DNA from: CAZXYF01 sp964644705
GTDB taxonomy: Bacteria > Planctomycetota > Brocadiia > SM23-32
NCBI GenBank assembly: GCA_964644705.1
Contig: CAZXYF010000179.1
Location: 1-6,653 of the forward strand
Direction of reading: 5' to 3'
DNA length: 6,653 nucleotides
Shown here: positions 1 to 6,586 of the stretch, piece by piece
How the letters are laid out: each line of letters starts with the position of its first letter
Position numbering within the stretch: position 1 is the stretch's first letter
The notes under the pieces: model-generated
Databases searched by the model: none
What the model saw: the letters and a program-made list of their open reading frames with translations, nothing else
Told to the model about the DNA's origin: nothing
Position numbers and translations under genes: made by a program

Positions 1-5
1 GCAGA

Positions 6-140
6 TTATGGTAAAGACGATGATAAAGACAAAGATTCATGCTTCTCGAAACGCTGTTTTGGACAGGCCTGGGCCATCGGGGTCTCAACCCGGGTTGAGC
101 CCAGTGTCAGTTTATCGAGAAAAGGCATGCTACTGGCCAC
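6..140 (-). CDS. Doubtful small ORF (44 codons) downstream of nagB
   Basis: A minus-strand reading frame begins with GTG at 140 and ends with TAA at 6-8, encoding 44 residues (MASSMPFLDKLTLG... ending SLSSSLP). An ATG in the same frame at 128 would give 40 residues. The GTG is preceded by GGAGG at 148-152 with a 7-nt spacer, an ideal Shine-Dalgarno arrangement, and it starts only 18 nt after the nagB stop, as a last operon gene would. Against it, the frame runs straight through the palindromic hairpin at 80-102, the Ser/Leu-rich tail is not typical of a folded protein, and I recognise no family. The first 17 residues after the ATG faintly resemble the start of DusB-type tRNA-dihydrouridine synthases, but the similarity stops at once. 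It could be chance. Confidence 0.22.
   Translation of the reverse strand: MASSMPFLDKLTLGSTRVETPMAQACPKQRFEKHESLSLSSSLP
80..102. repeat. Hairpin with perfect 16-bp palindrome after nagB
   Basis: Bases 84-99 form a perfect self-complementary 16-mer (CTCAACCC/GGGTTGAG). Folded as RNA it gives a CTCAAC/GTTGAG stem with a CCGG loop, extended by GGG (80-82) pairing with CCC (100-102) around one bulged base, about 9 bp in all. It lies 57 nt beyond the nagB stop codon, where a transcript end would be expected. Neither strand has a U-tract directly after the stem, so it is not a canonical intrinsic terminator. It could be a 3' stabilising stem-loop, a bidirectional terminator of poor form, or a protein-binding site. 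Confidence 0.5.
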
Positions 141-158
141 GACCCAGCCTCCGCGGAT

Positions 159-938
159 CTATTGTGCAATCTCCTGTTTGGCCTCCTGGGCCCAGCGGTA
201 ATATTCTGCGCGGTCCAGCTGCGACGCTGCTGCCTCATCCAGCACCACCACGGCATTGGGATGCATCTGCAACGAACTCGCGGTGCAGGACGCACTGACG
301 GGCCCTTCAACGCAGTTTTTCACGGCCTCGGCCTTGCTCTCACCGCTGGCGAGCATCAGGCACATCCGTGCGTCGAGAATGGTTTTGATTCCCATGGTGA
401 TGGCAAATCGTGGGACATCGTCCGCATCCTCAAAGAAACGCGAGTTGTCCTCAATCGTTTCCGGTGCCAGAGCCACAATCTGAGTGCGGCCGCCCAACGA
501 GGAACCGGGTTCGTTGAACCCAAGATGCCCATCGCGACCAATACCCAGCACCTGCAGATCAATCCCCCCGGCGTTCTGGATCATTTTCTCGTATTTCTGG
601 CAGTATCCCTTGAGATCATCCGCCTGGCCATCGGGCACGTGGGTGTTTTCCTCCGGGACGTTGATGTGGTTGAACAGATTATCATCCATGAAATAGCGAT
701 AACTCTGTTCGTGATCCGGCGGCAACCCGACGTATTCATCGAGGTTGAAGGTCGTAACCTGCGAGAAGTCGGCCTTATCCTCAGAGCAAGCCCGGATCAT
801 GCGTTCATACGTGCCCACGGGCGTGCTCCCGGTAGCCAATCCCAGAACCATGTCGGGTTTTTGCTGAAGATAAGACAGGACGTATTGCGCGGCCTGGTCG
901 CTCATTTCCTCATAGTCTTCGGTAATGATTACCTCCAT
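159..938 (-). CDS. nagB: Glucosamine-6-phosphate deaminase NagB
   Basis: This enzyme converts glucosamine-6-phosphate to fructose-6-phosphate and ammonia in the cytoplasm, the last step of amino-sugar catabolism. The 259-residue product is close to the usual ~260. Visible family motifs are the phosphate loop LATGSTP (34-40), NLDEYVG (65-71) with the proton-transfer Asp67, and GIGRDGHLGFNEP (132-144) with Asp136, His138 and Glu143, matching E. coli Asp72, Asp141, His143 and Glu148. An in-frame start 54 nt further upstream (992) is rejected because ATG 938 follows a strong GGGAGGTG site and gives the standard N-terminus. At the positions of the E. coli allosteric-site residues Arg158 and Lys160 the protein has Gln153 and Val155, so activation by GlcNAc-6-phosphate is probably absent, as in the B. 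subtilis enzyme (inference). It is the last clear gene of the operon, 87 nt after the ACP gene. Confidence 0.97.
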   Translation of the reverse strand: MEVIITEDYEEMSDQAAQYVLSYLQQKPDMVLGLATGSTPVGTYERMIRACSEDKADFSQVTTFNLDEYVGLPPDHEQSYRYFMDDNLFNHINVPEENTHVPDGQADDLKGYCQKYEKMIQNAGGIDLQVLGIGRDGHLGFNEPGSSLGGRTQIVALAPETIEDNSRFFEDADDVPRFAITMGIKTILDARMCLMLASGESKAEAVKNCVEGPVSASCTASSLQMHPNAVVVLDEAAASQLDRAEYYRWAQEAKQEIAQ

Positions 939-942
939 TACA

Positions 943-950
943 CACCTCCC
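943..950 (-). promoter_or_regulatory. Ribosome-binding site of nagB
   Basis: GGGAGGTG on the minus strand ends 4 nt before ATG 938. It decides the start of nagB against the longer in-frame option at 992, which would place this site inside the coding sequence. Confidence 0.8.
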
Positions 951-1025
951 TGCAAAATGATAGAGGGATCCGGAAACGCCTCTCCCGCTCAAACACCCAC
1001 AACGTCGATACTGCGGCCATCAACT

Positions 1026-1268
1026 TCAGTCGAGATAACCCACGATAAAATCGACGGAGTCGCCAACGGTTTGGACTTCAAGAGCTTCCTGTTCATCCAT
1101 CTCAATCTCAAACTCCTCCTCAAACGCGGCCACAAGTTCCAGGCTCTGGATGGATTCCGCTCCGAGATCGACCACGAAATCATCGTCTTCAGAGATGTTA
1201 TCGACCGGAACACCCAGAACATCGCTCACCACATCCTTCACCCGACTGACAATTTCCTCTCTGTCCAT
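1026..1268 (-). CDS. Acyl carrier protein
   Basis: This is a small, very acidic 80-residue protein with the four-helix ACP pattern. The phosphopantetheine attachment motif is DLGAESIQSLELV at 34-46, with Ser39 as the modified residue. The usual DSL(D/E) core is ESI here, a conservative variant also seen in non-standard ACPs. Helix III and the C-terminus (QTVGDSVDFIVGYL) are typical. It would carry acyl chains as thioesters, made active by a holo-ACP synthase encoded elsewhere. No fabD, fabG or fabF gene is adjacent, so I cannot say whether it is the housekeeping fatty-acid ACP or a dedicated one, and I give no symbol. ATG 1268 is supported by an AAGGA site 9 nt upstream. The gap to the preceding GlmU-like gene is 48 nt with no terminator, consistent with co-transcription. 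Confidence 0.93.
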   Translation of the reverse strand: MDREEIVSRVKDVVSDVLGVPVDNISEDDDFVVDLGAESIQSLELVAAFEEEFEIEMDEQEALEVQTVGDSVDFIVGYLD

Positions 1269-1316
1269 TTTTCTTCGTCCTTTCCAGTAACAGTAATCCA
1301 GTTAGATACATGCATC

Positions 1317-2591
1317 TCACATTTTGCGGCGGGCGCGTTTAACCGCCGTCATTTTCTCATCTTTAGTTATCTCCACCGTATGTTCAATCAAATCGATCAT
1401 CGCTTCCGTCAGCTGCCGGTCACGGCGACCCATAGCCTTCTTCGCCGTCTCAATCGCGTAATCCAAACCCATTCCTTTGGATATCCTGTCCTGCACATAC
1501 CAGCAGAAAGAAGGAATACGTTTCGGCAGCACGCTGGAACCGGCCACCAGATTACACATGATGCCGATCACGCTGCCCGTGTTCAATAAAGTGCCCACGC
1601 TGGTTTTCGTGTGGTCGCCGATAAACGAACCAACCTTCATACTCCCGCTGTCCATGGGCCGGCGCCCCGGCAGACGGACTTTTACTGTGCTGTAATCGTT
1701 TTTCAAATCGCTGTTGCTTGTCATCGCTCCAAGATTGACCCATTCGCCAACATAGCTATGTCCGAGAAAACCCGTATGATATTTATTGGAGTATCCATGA
1801 ATTATACTTTCCTCGACTTCACCTCCCACGCGGCAGACGGGCCCGATGGAGGCGCCTTCCCGGATTTTACCCTCAAACACCTGCGTCTCCCGTCCCACGT
1901 AACAGGGCCCTTCCAGGCTTGTATGGGCATGAATGGTCACCCCATCCTCCAGGATGACCGGGCCTTTCCGGCAGTCAATCCACGAAAATGGTTGGACCTC
2001 CACATCTTGCCCGATATACAAATTCTCACCGGGGCCCATCATTTTCGCACCAGCAATAGGATCGCTCAGTCGTTCGGGAGTGTAGGCGTGTTCGTAATCG
2101 CTCATGATTTGTGCCGGATTATGAGCAATCAAATCCCACGGATACTGAATTAGATTGTCCGCCACCTCGCGGCAGGGAATGCTTTCCGTGGCTTCCTGTG
2201 CCAGACCGATGGACGCCGGACTGTCCAGCTTCTCCACCGTGTCTCGCCGGAGGTATGCCCAGACGAAACGTCCCTCATCGTCGATCCCAACCTGTTCTTT
2301 CTCAATATAGTCTTCGGGGTTGCCCGTCAGGATCGCGCCGGCGTTAACCAGCAGGATATCGTCGTCCGCGCTGACGGCCTCATAGCTGTTCACCACATCA
2401 TGACCGTGCTTCTCCGCGGTCACCCCGTCAAGTTCATCGCGCGTTTCCAGATACAATCGGGCGTCGGGAAACAGATTCTGGATTTTCTCTTTCAGCGTGT
2501 AAACGCCACACCGGAGATCAAAAACCGGCCGGAGGTAAACCAGTGGATACAGGGGGGAAACATCCTCTTCCTCAAACAGGACGATCTTCAT
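1317..2591 (-). CDS. GlmU-like nucleotidylyltransferase / acetyltransferase (alternative GlmU family)
   Basis: This 424-residue cytoplasmic protein probably makes UDP-GlcNAc or a related nucleotide sugar from a sugar-1-phosphate, acetyl-CoA and UTP. It does not carry the classical GlmU GxGTRM loop. Instead, residues 1-40 show the pattern of the alternative GlmU family known from Bacteroidetes-type bacteria: LFEEED, then LYPLVYLRPVFDLRCG (14-29). Residues ~15-170 would be the nucleotidylyltransferase half. Residues ~178-355 show imperfect hexapeptide repeats of a left-handed beta-helix, including the diagnostic NLGAMTSNSDLKNDYSTVKV (287-306). Residues 360-424 form a charged, basic, probably helical tail. 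The family would also fit a plain sugar nucleotidyltransferase with another substrate. A TTG start at 2609 is rejected because it lies upstream of the Shine-Dalgarno; ATG 2591 begins just 2 nt after the ackA stop, implying translational coupling. Confidence 0.85.
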   Translation of the reverse strand: MKIVLFEEEDVSPLYPLVYLRPVFDLRCGVYTLKEKIQNLFPDARLYLETRDELDGVTAEKHGHDVVNSYEAVSADDDILLVNAGAILTGNPEDYIEKEQVGIDDEGRFVWAYLRRDTVEKLDSPASIGLAQEATESIPCREVADNLIQYPWDLIAHNPAQIMSDYEHAYTPERLSDPIAGAKMMGPGENLYIGQDVEVQPFSWIDCRKGPVILEDGVTIHAHTSLEGPCYVGRETQVFEGKIREGASIGPVCRVGGEVEESIIHGYSNKYHTGFLGHSYVGEWVNLGAMTSNSDLKNDYSTVKVRLPGRRPMDSGSMKVGSFIGDHTKTSVGTLLNTGSVIGIMCNLVAGSSVLPKRIPSFCWYVQDRISKGMGLDYAIETAKKAMGRRDRQLTEAMIDLIEHTVEITKDEKMTAVKRARRKM

Positions 2592-2593
2592 AA

Positions 2594-3829
2594 CTATTTC
2601 TCCGCGCAATAAATTTCAAAGGTATCCATTGCGATTTTGAGCTCCTCGTCAGTTGGCACCACCATGACCGGGACATCCGAATCCGGAGTGCTCACCATCG
2701 ACTCGCTGCCGATCGCTCGTTTATTCCTGTCAGCATCCAATTTCAATCCCATTTTTTCCATCCCCGAACAGGCCATCCGTCGCACCCGGGGACAATTTTC
2801 ACCGATTCCGGCGGTGAAGACAATTCCGTGGAGATCGCCGAGAATTGCCCAGTAGGAACCGATATATTTTTTTACCGCATAGGAGAACACCTCCAGCGCT
2901 TTCTTCGCCCGTTCGGCCCCATCGTCCTGAGCCTCCATGCTGCTTATGATCTCCCGCATATCGTTACTGATCCCGCTCAATCCGAGAAGCCCACTCTGTC
3001 GATTCAACATCTCATACACTTCTTCGGGAGACATCTCCGCCAGCTGAGTCATCAGATACGGCAGCGAGGGGTCTATATCGCCCGACCGGGTCCCCATCAC
3101 CAGTCCCTCCAGCGGCGTCAATCCCATGCTGGTATCCACTGACTGCCCATTGCGAACCGCCGTGGCGCTGCATCCGTTTCCTAAATGCAGAGTGATGAGA
3201 TTGGTTTCCCCCAGCGGCTGTCCCAGCATTTCCGCCCCCCGCTCGGCAACGTATCGATGCGACGTCCCGTGAAATCCGTACCGCCGCACGTCCTTATCCT
3301 CATACATTTCGTACGGTATCGCATACAAATAGGCTCTGGGCGGCATTGACTGGTGAAAGGCCGTATCGAACACCGCTACCTGGAGACGTTCCGGCAGGCG
3401 TTCTCGGGCAGCTCTCAGCCCGGTCAGGTTCGGAGGATTATGAAGCGGAGCCAGCTCGGCATTTTCCTCGATGGCATCGATCACGCCATCGTCCACGGCC
3501 ACGGACTCCGATATATCCTCTCCCCCGTGCACCACCCTGTGCCCGACAGCCGAAATTTCGTCCAGACTCTCCAGCGAGCTCATCTCCGCCACCAGGGCCT
3601 TGAGCAAGCCCTCCAGCGCGGCCCCGTGGTCCGGAGCCCGGCAGCCCCGTTCAACGGTGGACTGTTCAGTCTCCAGCGACAGGCCCGCTTTTTCCTCCCC
3701 TATCCGGTCCACACTACCACTGGCAAGTCTCTGAGGGGATTGCTCACCGGACGCATCACCGTCGGAAAAACTGAACAAGCTGCATTTCAGCGATGAACTG
3801 CCGCTATTGATGACAAGTATCTTTGGCAT
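2594..3829 (-). CDS. ackA: Acetate kinase AckA
   Basis: This cytoplasmic enzyme reversibly transfers phosphate between acetyl phosphate and ADP, giving acetate and ATP. The 411-residue product is of usual length (~400). Clear motifs of the ASKHA-fold family are present: NSGSSSLK (8-15), GHRVVHGGE (96-104) with Arg98, FDTAFH (154-159) with the catalytic Asp155, YGFHGTSH (184-191) with His188, MGTRSGDIDP (245-254) with Arg248, TAGIGEN (339-345) and PTDEELKIA (392-400) with Glu396. These match the active-site residues of the Methanosarcina enzyme (Asn7, Arg91, Asp148, His180, Arg241, Glu384). The gene starts 38 nt after pta, its pathway partner; the Shine-Dalgarno is weak (GAAGTGA-like), so translation may depend on ribosomes arriving from pta. 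All key residues are present, so I expect an active enzyme. Confidence 0.98.
   Translation of the reverse strand: MPKILVINSGSSSLKCSLFSFSDGDASGEQSPQRLASGSVDRIGEEKAGLSLETEQSTVERGCRAPDHGAALEGLLKALVAEMSSLESLDEISAVGHRVVHGGEDISESVAVDDGVIDAIEENAELAPLHNPPNLTGLRAARERLPERLQVAVFDTAFHQSMPPRAYLYAIPYEMYEDKDVRRYGFHGTSHRYVAERGAEMLGQPLGETNLITLHLGNGCSATAVRNGQSVDTSMGLTPLEGLVMGTRSGDIDPSLPYLMTQLAEMSPEEVYEMLNRQSGLLGLSGISNDMREIISSMEAQDDGAERAKKALEVFSYAVKKYIGSYWAILGDLHGIVFTAGIGENCPRVRRMACSGMEKMGLKLDADRNKRAIGSESMVSTPDSDVPVMVVPTDEELKIAMDTFEIYCAEK
2598..2603 (-). promoter_or_regulatory. Ribosome-binding site of the GlmU-like gene inside the end of ackA
   Basis: GGAGAA on the minus strand lies 6 nt upstream of ATG 2591 and forms part of the last sense codons of ackA (the Ala-Glu-Lys end), whose TAG occupies 2594-2596. 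It fixes the start and means ribosomes ending ackA cover the next initiation site. Confidence 0.75.
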
Positions 3830-3867
3830 TATTTATCACTTCACAAAAAATAAATGTCAGGATCACT

Positions 3868-4842
3868 TCACTCGGTCGAGGCCTGCAGCGCAGTAATCAC
3901 CGTCGTGCCGATAACATCCTCCACACTTGCACTCCTGGACAGGTCATTGACCGGGTGGGCGAAGCCCTGCAGAACGGGACCGATGGCCCGGGCACCGCCC
4001 AGCTCGCGCACCGCCTTGTAGCAGATGTTGCCAGCGTTCAAATCCGGGAAGACAAGCACATTCGCCTGTCCGCCAACCTCTCCGTCCCCCACTCCTTTTT
4101 TCCGGGCGACATCTGGATTCATCGCCGCATCGAACTGCATCTCCCCTTCCACCCAGCCGTCGTCCAATCGGTCTTCGACCAGACCGGTGGCTTCGCGGAC
4201 GCGCTCAACCATTTCATGACTGGCACTGCCGGCGGTTGAAAAGGACAGCATGGCAATGCGGGGCGTCAGCCCGAGGAATCGGCGGGCACTGCCGGCACTC
4301 GCCACGGCGATGCCAGCAAGTTCATCCGCATCCGGATCGATACTCACCGCACAGTCCGCAAAGATGAGGGGCACATCCGATTCCCCATTCAGTTCAGGGA
4401 CAACCATGATGAAGCAACTCGAAGCGTTGCTCACACCCTCCTCATATCCGATGGACAGCCCCGCCGCCTGCAACACCCCCGCGGTCGGGTTGGCGATTCC
4501 CGCCACCATCCCATCGGCATCCCCACAGGCAACCATCATGCCCGCGTAAACCAGGGGACGCTGGACAAGACGTTTCGCTATTCTTTCGCTTGTATCCCGT
4601 CGCTCAGCGTAGGCCTCCACGTAAATCTGCAGATTAGAAGTGTGCTCCATCGAAACGGCCTTCACCCCCGACGGCAGTGTGTCTCGCTCAGCCTCTTCTT
4701 CAAACACCAGCAGCGGACGCGCAATCCCTCGCTGTGCAATCTCTCCCGCCGCCCGCACAATCCGTTCGTCGGCGGGTTCGGGGTAAACGATAACAGGACA
4801 CCGCTGGCACGCTTTCTGTTCAAGTTTGTCGAGAAGTGTCAT
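3868..4842 (-). CDS. pta: Phosphate acetyltransferase Pta (short form)
   Basis: This cytoplasmic enzyme interconverts acetyl-CoA plus phosphate with acetyl phosphate plus CoA, and with AckA forms the acetate fermentation or activation pathway. The 324-residue product is the short Pta, equal to the catalytic domain alone without the N-terminal regulatory DRTGG region of the E. coli type. Visible motifs are ACGDADGMVAGI (105-116), SSCFIMVVPE (141-150), FADCAV (161-166), LSFSTAGSA (199-207), ANVLVFPDLNAGN (260-272), and GPVLQGFAHPVNDLSR (288-303) with the conserved active-site Arg303. A GTG at 4851 in frame is rejected because it overlaps the AGGTGA Shine-Dalgarno placed 5 nt before ATG 4842. 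It is the first gene of the proposed operon, directly downstream of a near-consensus promoter. Confidence 0.97.
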   Translation of the reverse strand: MTLLDKLEQKACQRCPVIVYPEPADERIVRAAGEIAQRGIARPLLVFEEEAERDTLPSGVKAVSMEHTSNLQIYVEAYAERRDTSERIAKRLVQRPLVYAGMMVACGDADGMVAGIANPTAGVLQAAGLSIGYEEGVSNASSCFIMVVPELNGESDVPLIFADCAVSIDPDADELAGIAVASAGSARRFLGLTPRIAMLSFSTAGSASHEMVERVREATGLVEDRLDDGWVEGEMQFDAAMNPDVARKKGVGDGEVGGQANVLVFPDLNAGNICYKAVRELGGARAIGPVLQGFAHPVNDLSRSASVEDVIGTTVITALQASTE

Positions 4843-4847
4843 CAGGA

Positions 4848-4853
4848 TCACCT
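4848..4853 (-). promoter_or_regulatory. Ribosome-binding site of pta
   Basis: AGGTGA on the minus strand with a 5-nt spacer to ATG 4842. Its position favours 4842 over the in-frame GTG at 4851, which falls inside the site. Confidence 0.75.
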
Positions 4854-4886
4854 GTTCCAGAGAATGAGTTTGGGAGACATAGGGAT

Positions 4887-4914
4887 GTTATACAAGGTCC
4901 GAACACACCGTCAA
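4887..4914 (-). promoter_or_regulatory. Sigma-70-type promoter of the pta-ackA operon
   Basis: Read on the minus strand, TTGACG (4914-4909) and TATAAC (4892-4887) are separated by 16 nt; each hexamer matches consensus at five of six bases. The predicted start point is near 4880, giving a leader of about 38 nt before pta. No clear operator or riboswitch lies around it. This is the best promoter in the window and would drive pta, ackA, the GlmU-like gene, the ACP gene and nagB. Confidence 0.7.
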
Positions 4915-4998
4915 GCCGGGCGATTCCTCAGCACAGGACCAGTTTGGGCTCCGTCCGAGACATCACACTCCGCAGGATTTACGCAAAATTCGGGGGAA

Positions 4999-5012
4999 AC
5001 CGGCTGACCGGT
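4999..5012 (-). terminator. Weak hairpin at the M48 stop codon
   Basis: On the minus strand ACCGG and CCGGT form a 5-bp stem with a TCAG loop that overlaps the last base of the M48 TGA. It is followed by TT, a C-run and, 11 nt on, TTTT. The stem is short and the U-tract is broken, so at most it is a leaky terminator separating the protease gene from the pta promoter. Confidence 0.2.
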
Positions 5013-6343
5013 CACATCACCACGAGGGCCAGCAAGTTCGCCACAAAAACCCCAGCTACGGCAATACGCAACCAATAAGCTTTCTTCTCAACATTCTCAC
5101 CAATCTCCGGATTTTCCATCACGCGTCGCAGAAAGTCCGTCCGGCGTGCGATGCTGAAATGGCGCCAGGATCCCGCCTGAGTTGGACGACCACTCAGCAT
5201 GGATAATTTGTTCAAAGCCCGGACAAACGTCTCCGGGTCGGCCAAATCCCTTAATGCAAAAAGATCCGCCTGTTGTTCCATCCGGCGCGACACATACCCA
5301 AATCCAAAAACCCAGTACAGAAACGTGAAACCCAGCATCATGAGAGCGGTCGTCTGGCCGGTGCTCTCCGACAAGAATCCGGTCAGTGACCTCACAATCC
5401 CCAGTTGTTCGAGTACCTCCGCCGCATTGGTCACGATGAGCGCATACATAATAGCAAAAACCAGGTAAAACCGCATATGGTGTTGCACGATATGGGCGAC
5501 CTCGTGTGCAAAGATCCCCGCTATTTCCTCATCTGTGCAGTTGTCCAACAGTGCATCAGTCACAAGAACGTACCGCATGAACGGCAACGGGCCAATCACC
5601 GCTGCATTGGGAATGTGCTTCTGGGTATGCCAGACCAGGATTTCCCGACACCCGAATCCATGTTCTTCCGATATCCCTTCCAGTCGTGTGCGAAGTGGCC
5701 CCTCCGGCAGTCGAGACGTTGACCAGACGTATTTCAGCGCCGCCGGCCCAAGTGTGACCAAACCCACCATCAAAACAACCGATACCCCCCCATCAATCCA
5801 GGCATAATATGGAGACTCCAGCCACATCAGGGCGGTGATATCGGACACCAGAACGATGAGGAACCAGGGAATGATCAAAATAGCCAGTTCCATGCGAAAG
5901 CGCAGCAGGATATATCCCCAGACGGACAGCCGTGCCGCGCGTGTGTCTTCATGGCTGGCGCATTCATGACGGTACCGAAACGCCATATAGGTCCCGATCA
6001 TGATCAGGAGCGGAGCTATCAGCAAAAGGTCCGGGAGAACCGGAATGCTCGCGGAACTGAATATTTCGAGGACATATCCCGGCCAGTTAAACGCCATAAC
6101 ATCAACAAACACAAATCCCACGATGCCCATTTTCAACATTTTAAAAACGCGGACCGAACGCAGGTGTCCCGCCCGGGATGCCCGCATCCGTGTCGCCCAC
6201 CGGGAACCAACCCAACAGGCGACACCATTCAACAGCATTATCCCGGAGACGGCCAGTGGAACCCACCAGCCCGGCCCCTGCCCCGGTGAGACGGGTAGAG
6301 GGAGATATATGACCAGCAGCGATATGAGATAAGTCAGAAGCAT
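5012..6343 (-). CDS. Membrane M48-family (Ste24/HtpX-like) zinc metalloprotease
   Basis: This 443-residue integral membrane protein carries the zinc-peptidase signature HEVAH at 280-284 (His280 and His284 as ligands, Glu281 catalytic). The third ligand is Glu356 in the RMEQQAD motif (354-360), the order and spacing expected for M48 gluzincins. Hydrophobic segments near 3-18, 27-46, 72-90, 104-122, 151-173, 185-204, 291-307, 332-350 and 424-442 give up to about nine membrane spans, with the catalytic site between spans and presumably facing the cytoplasm. The six or so N-terminal spans make it larger than HtpX and nearer to Ste24-type proteins. A likely role is quality control of membrane proteins; the substrate is unknown. 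The WRHFSIARR segment (393-401) corresponds to the conserved HPS/RI-type region of M48 proteins. ATG 6343 has only a weak Shine-Dalgarno. It is probably separate from the pta operon. Confidence 0.93.
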   Translation of the reverse strand: MLLTYLISLLVIYLPLPVSPGQGPGWWVPLAVSGIMLLNGVACWVGSRWATRMRASRAGHLRSVRVFKMLKMGIVGFVFVDVMAFNWPGYVLEIFSSASIPVLPDLLLIAPLLIMIGTYMAFRYRHECASHEDTRAARLSVWGYILLRFRMELAILIIPWFLIVLVSDITALMWLESPYYAWIDGGVSVVLMVGLVTLGPAALKYVWSTSRLPEGPLRTRLEGISEEHGFGCREILVWHTQKHIPNAAVIGPLPFMRYVLVTDALLDNCTDEEIAGIFAHEVAHIVQHHMRFYLVFAIMYALIVTNAAEVLEQLGIVRSLTGFLSESTGQTTALMMLGFTFLYWVFGFGYVSRRMEQQADLFALRDLADPETFVRALNKLSMLSGRPTQAGSWRHFSIARRTDFLRRVMENPEIGENVEKKAYWLRIAVAGVFVANLLALVVM

Positions 6344-6586
6344 AGATCGGGCACCGACAGATACAGGCGAAAAATGACTACGTTGGACAGCATTCTACGG
6401 GGCTCAACAGTCCAATGCAATACTGACCCGAAGATGCCCAAACGACCCGATAGGCCTTAGAACCTAATGCTCACCCAGATCTTGCGCCCTAATCTGCCGG
6501 CCCATAGGGGTTCCAAAAAGGGCAGATGATGGCGAAGGATTATGGGGCAAAATAAGGGGCTGTGATTCCATACGCGTTATCGTTCA
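6344..6586. other. Intergenic region upstream of the M48 gene
   Basis: No recognisable gene is present. The stretch holds the candidate M48 promoter and an inverted repeat ATCTGCC (6492-6498) / GGCAGAT (6521-6527) with a 22-nt loop that contains a smaller CCC/GGG pairing. A minus-strand frame of 35 residues (6571-6464) exists but has no convincing ribosome-binding site or family resemblance. I see no tRNA and no transposon end here. Confidence 0.5.
6392..6420 (-). promoter_or_regulatory. Candidate promoter of the M48 gene
   Basis: On the minus strand TTGCAT (6420-6415) and TAGAAT (6397-6392) are 17 nt apart. The -10 matches consensus at five of six bases but the -35 at only three. The expected start near 6385 would leave a leader of about 40 nt to ATG 6343. 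Confidence 0.35.

Noticed and set aside
939..1025. Terminator or separate promoter between the ACP gene and nagB
   Set aside because: Only short imperfect GGGA/TCCC pairings were found, with no U-tract and no paired -35/-10 elements.
162..1589. 475-codon plus-strand open frame
   Set aside because: It lies antisense across nagB, ACP and the start of the GlmU-like region, all of which have clear family motifs. Its translation has no recognisable domain.
1611..2153. 180-codon plus-strand frame
   Set aside because: It is antisense to the beta-helix part of the GlmU-like gene, with no motif or ribosome-binding site.
3353..3796. 147-codon plus-strand frame opposite ackA
   Set aside because: It is a shadow of the ackA coding strand; ackA keeps every active-site motif.
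6416..6451. Short plus-strand peptide with MPKRPDRP, like the start of carbamoyl phosphate synthase CarB
   Set aside because: It ends at a stop codon after eight residues and nothing further matches CarB; chance.
6464..6571. 35-residue minus-strand ORF upstream of the M48 gene
   Set aside because: It has no good Shine-Dalgarno, unusual composition and no family match; it spans an inverted repeat.
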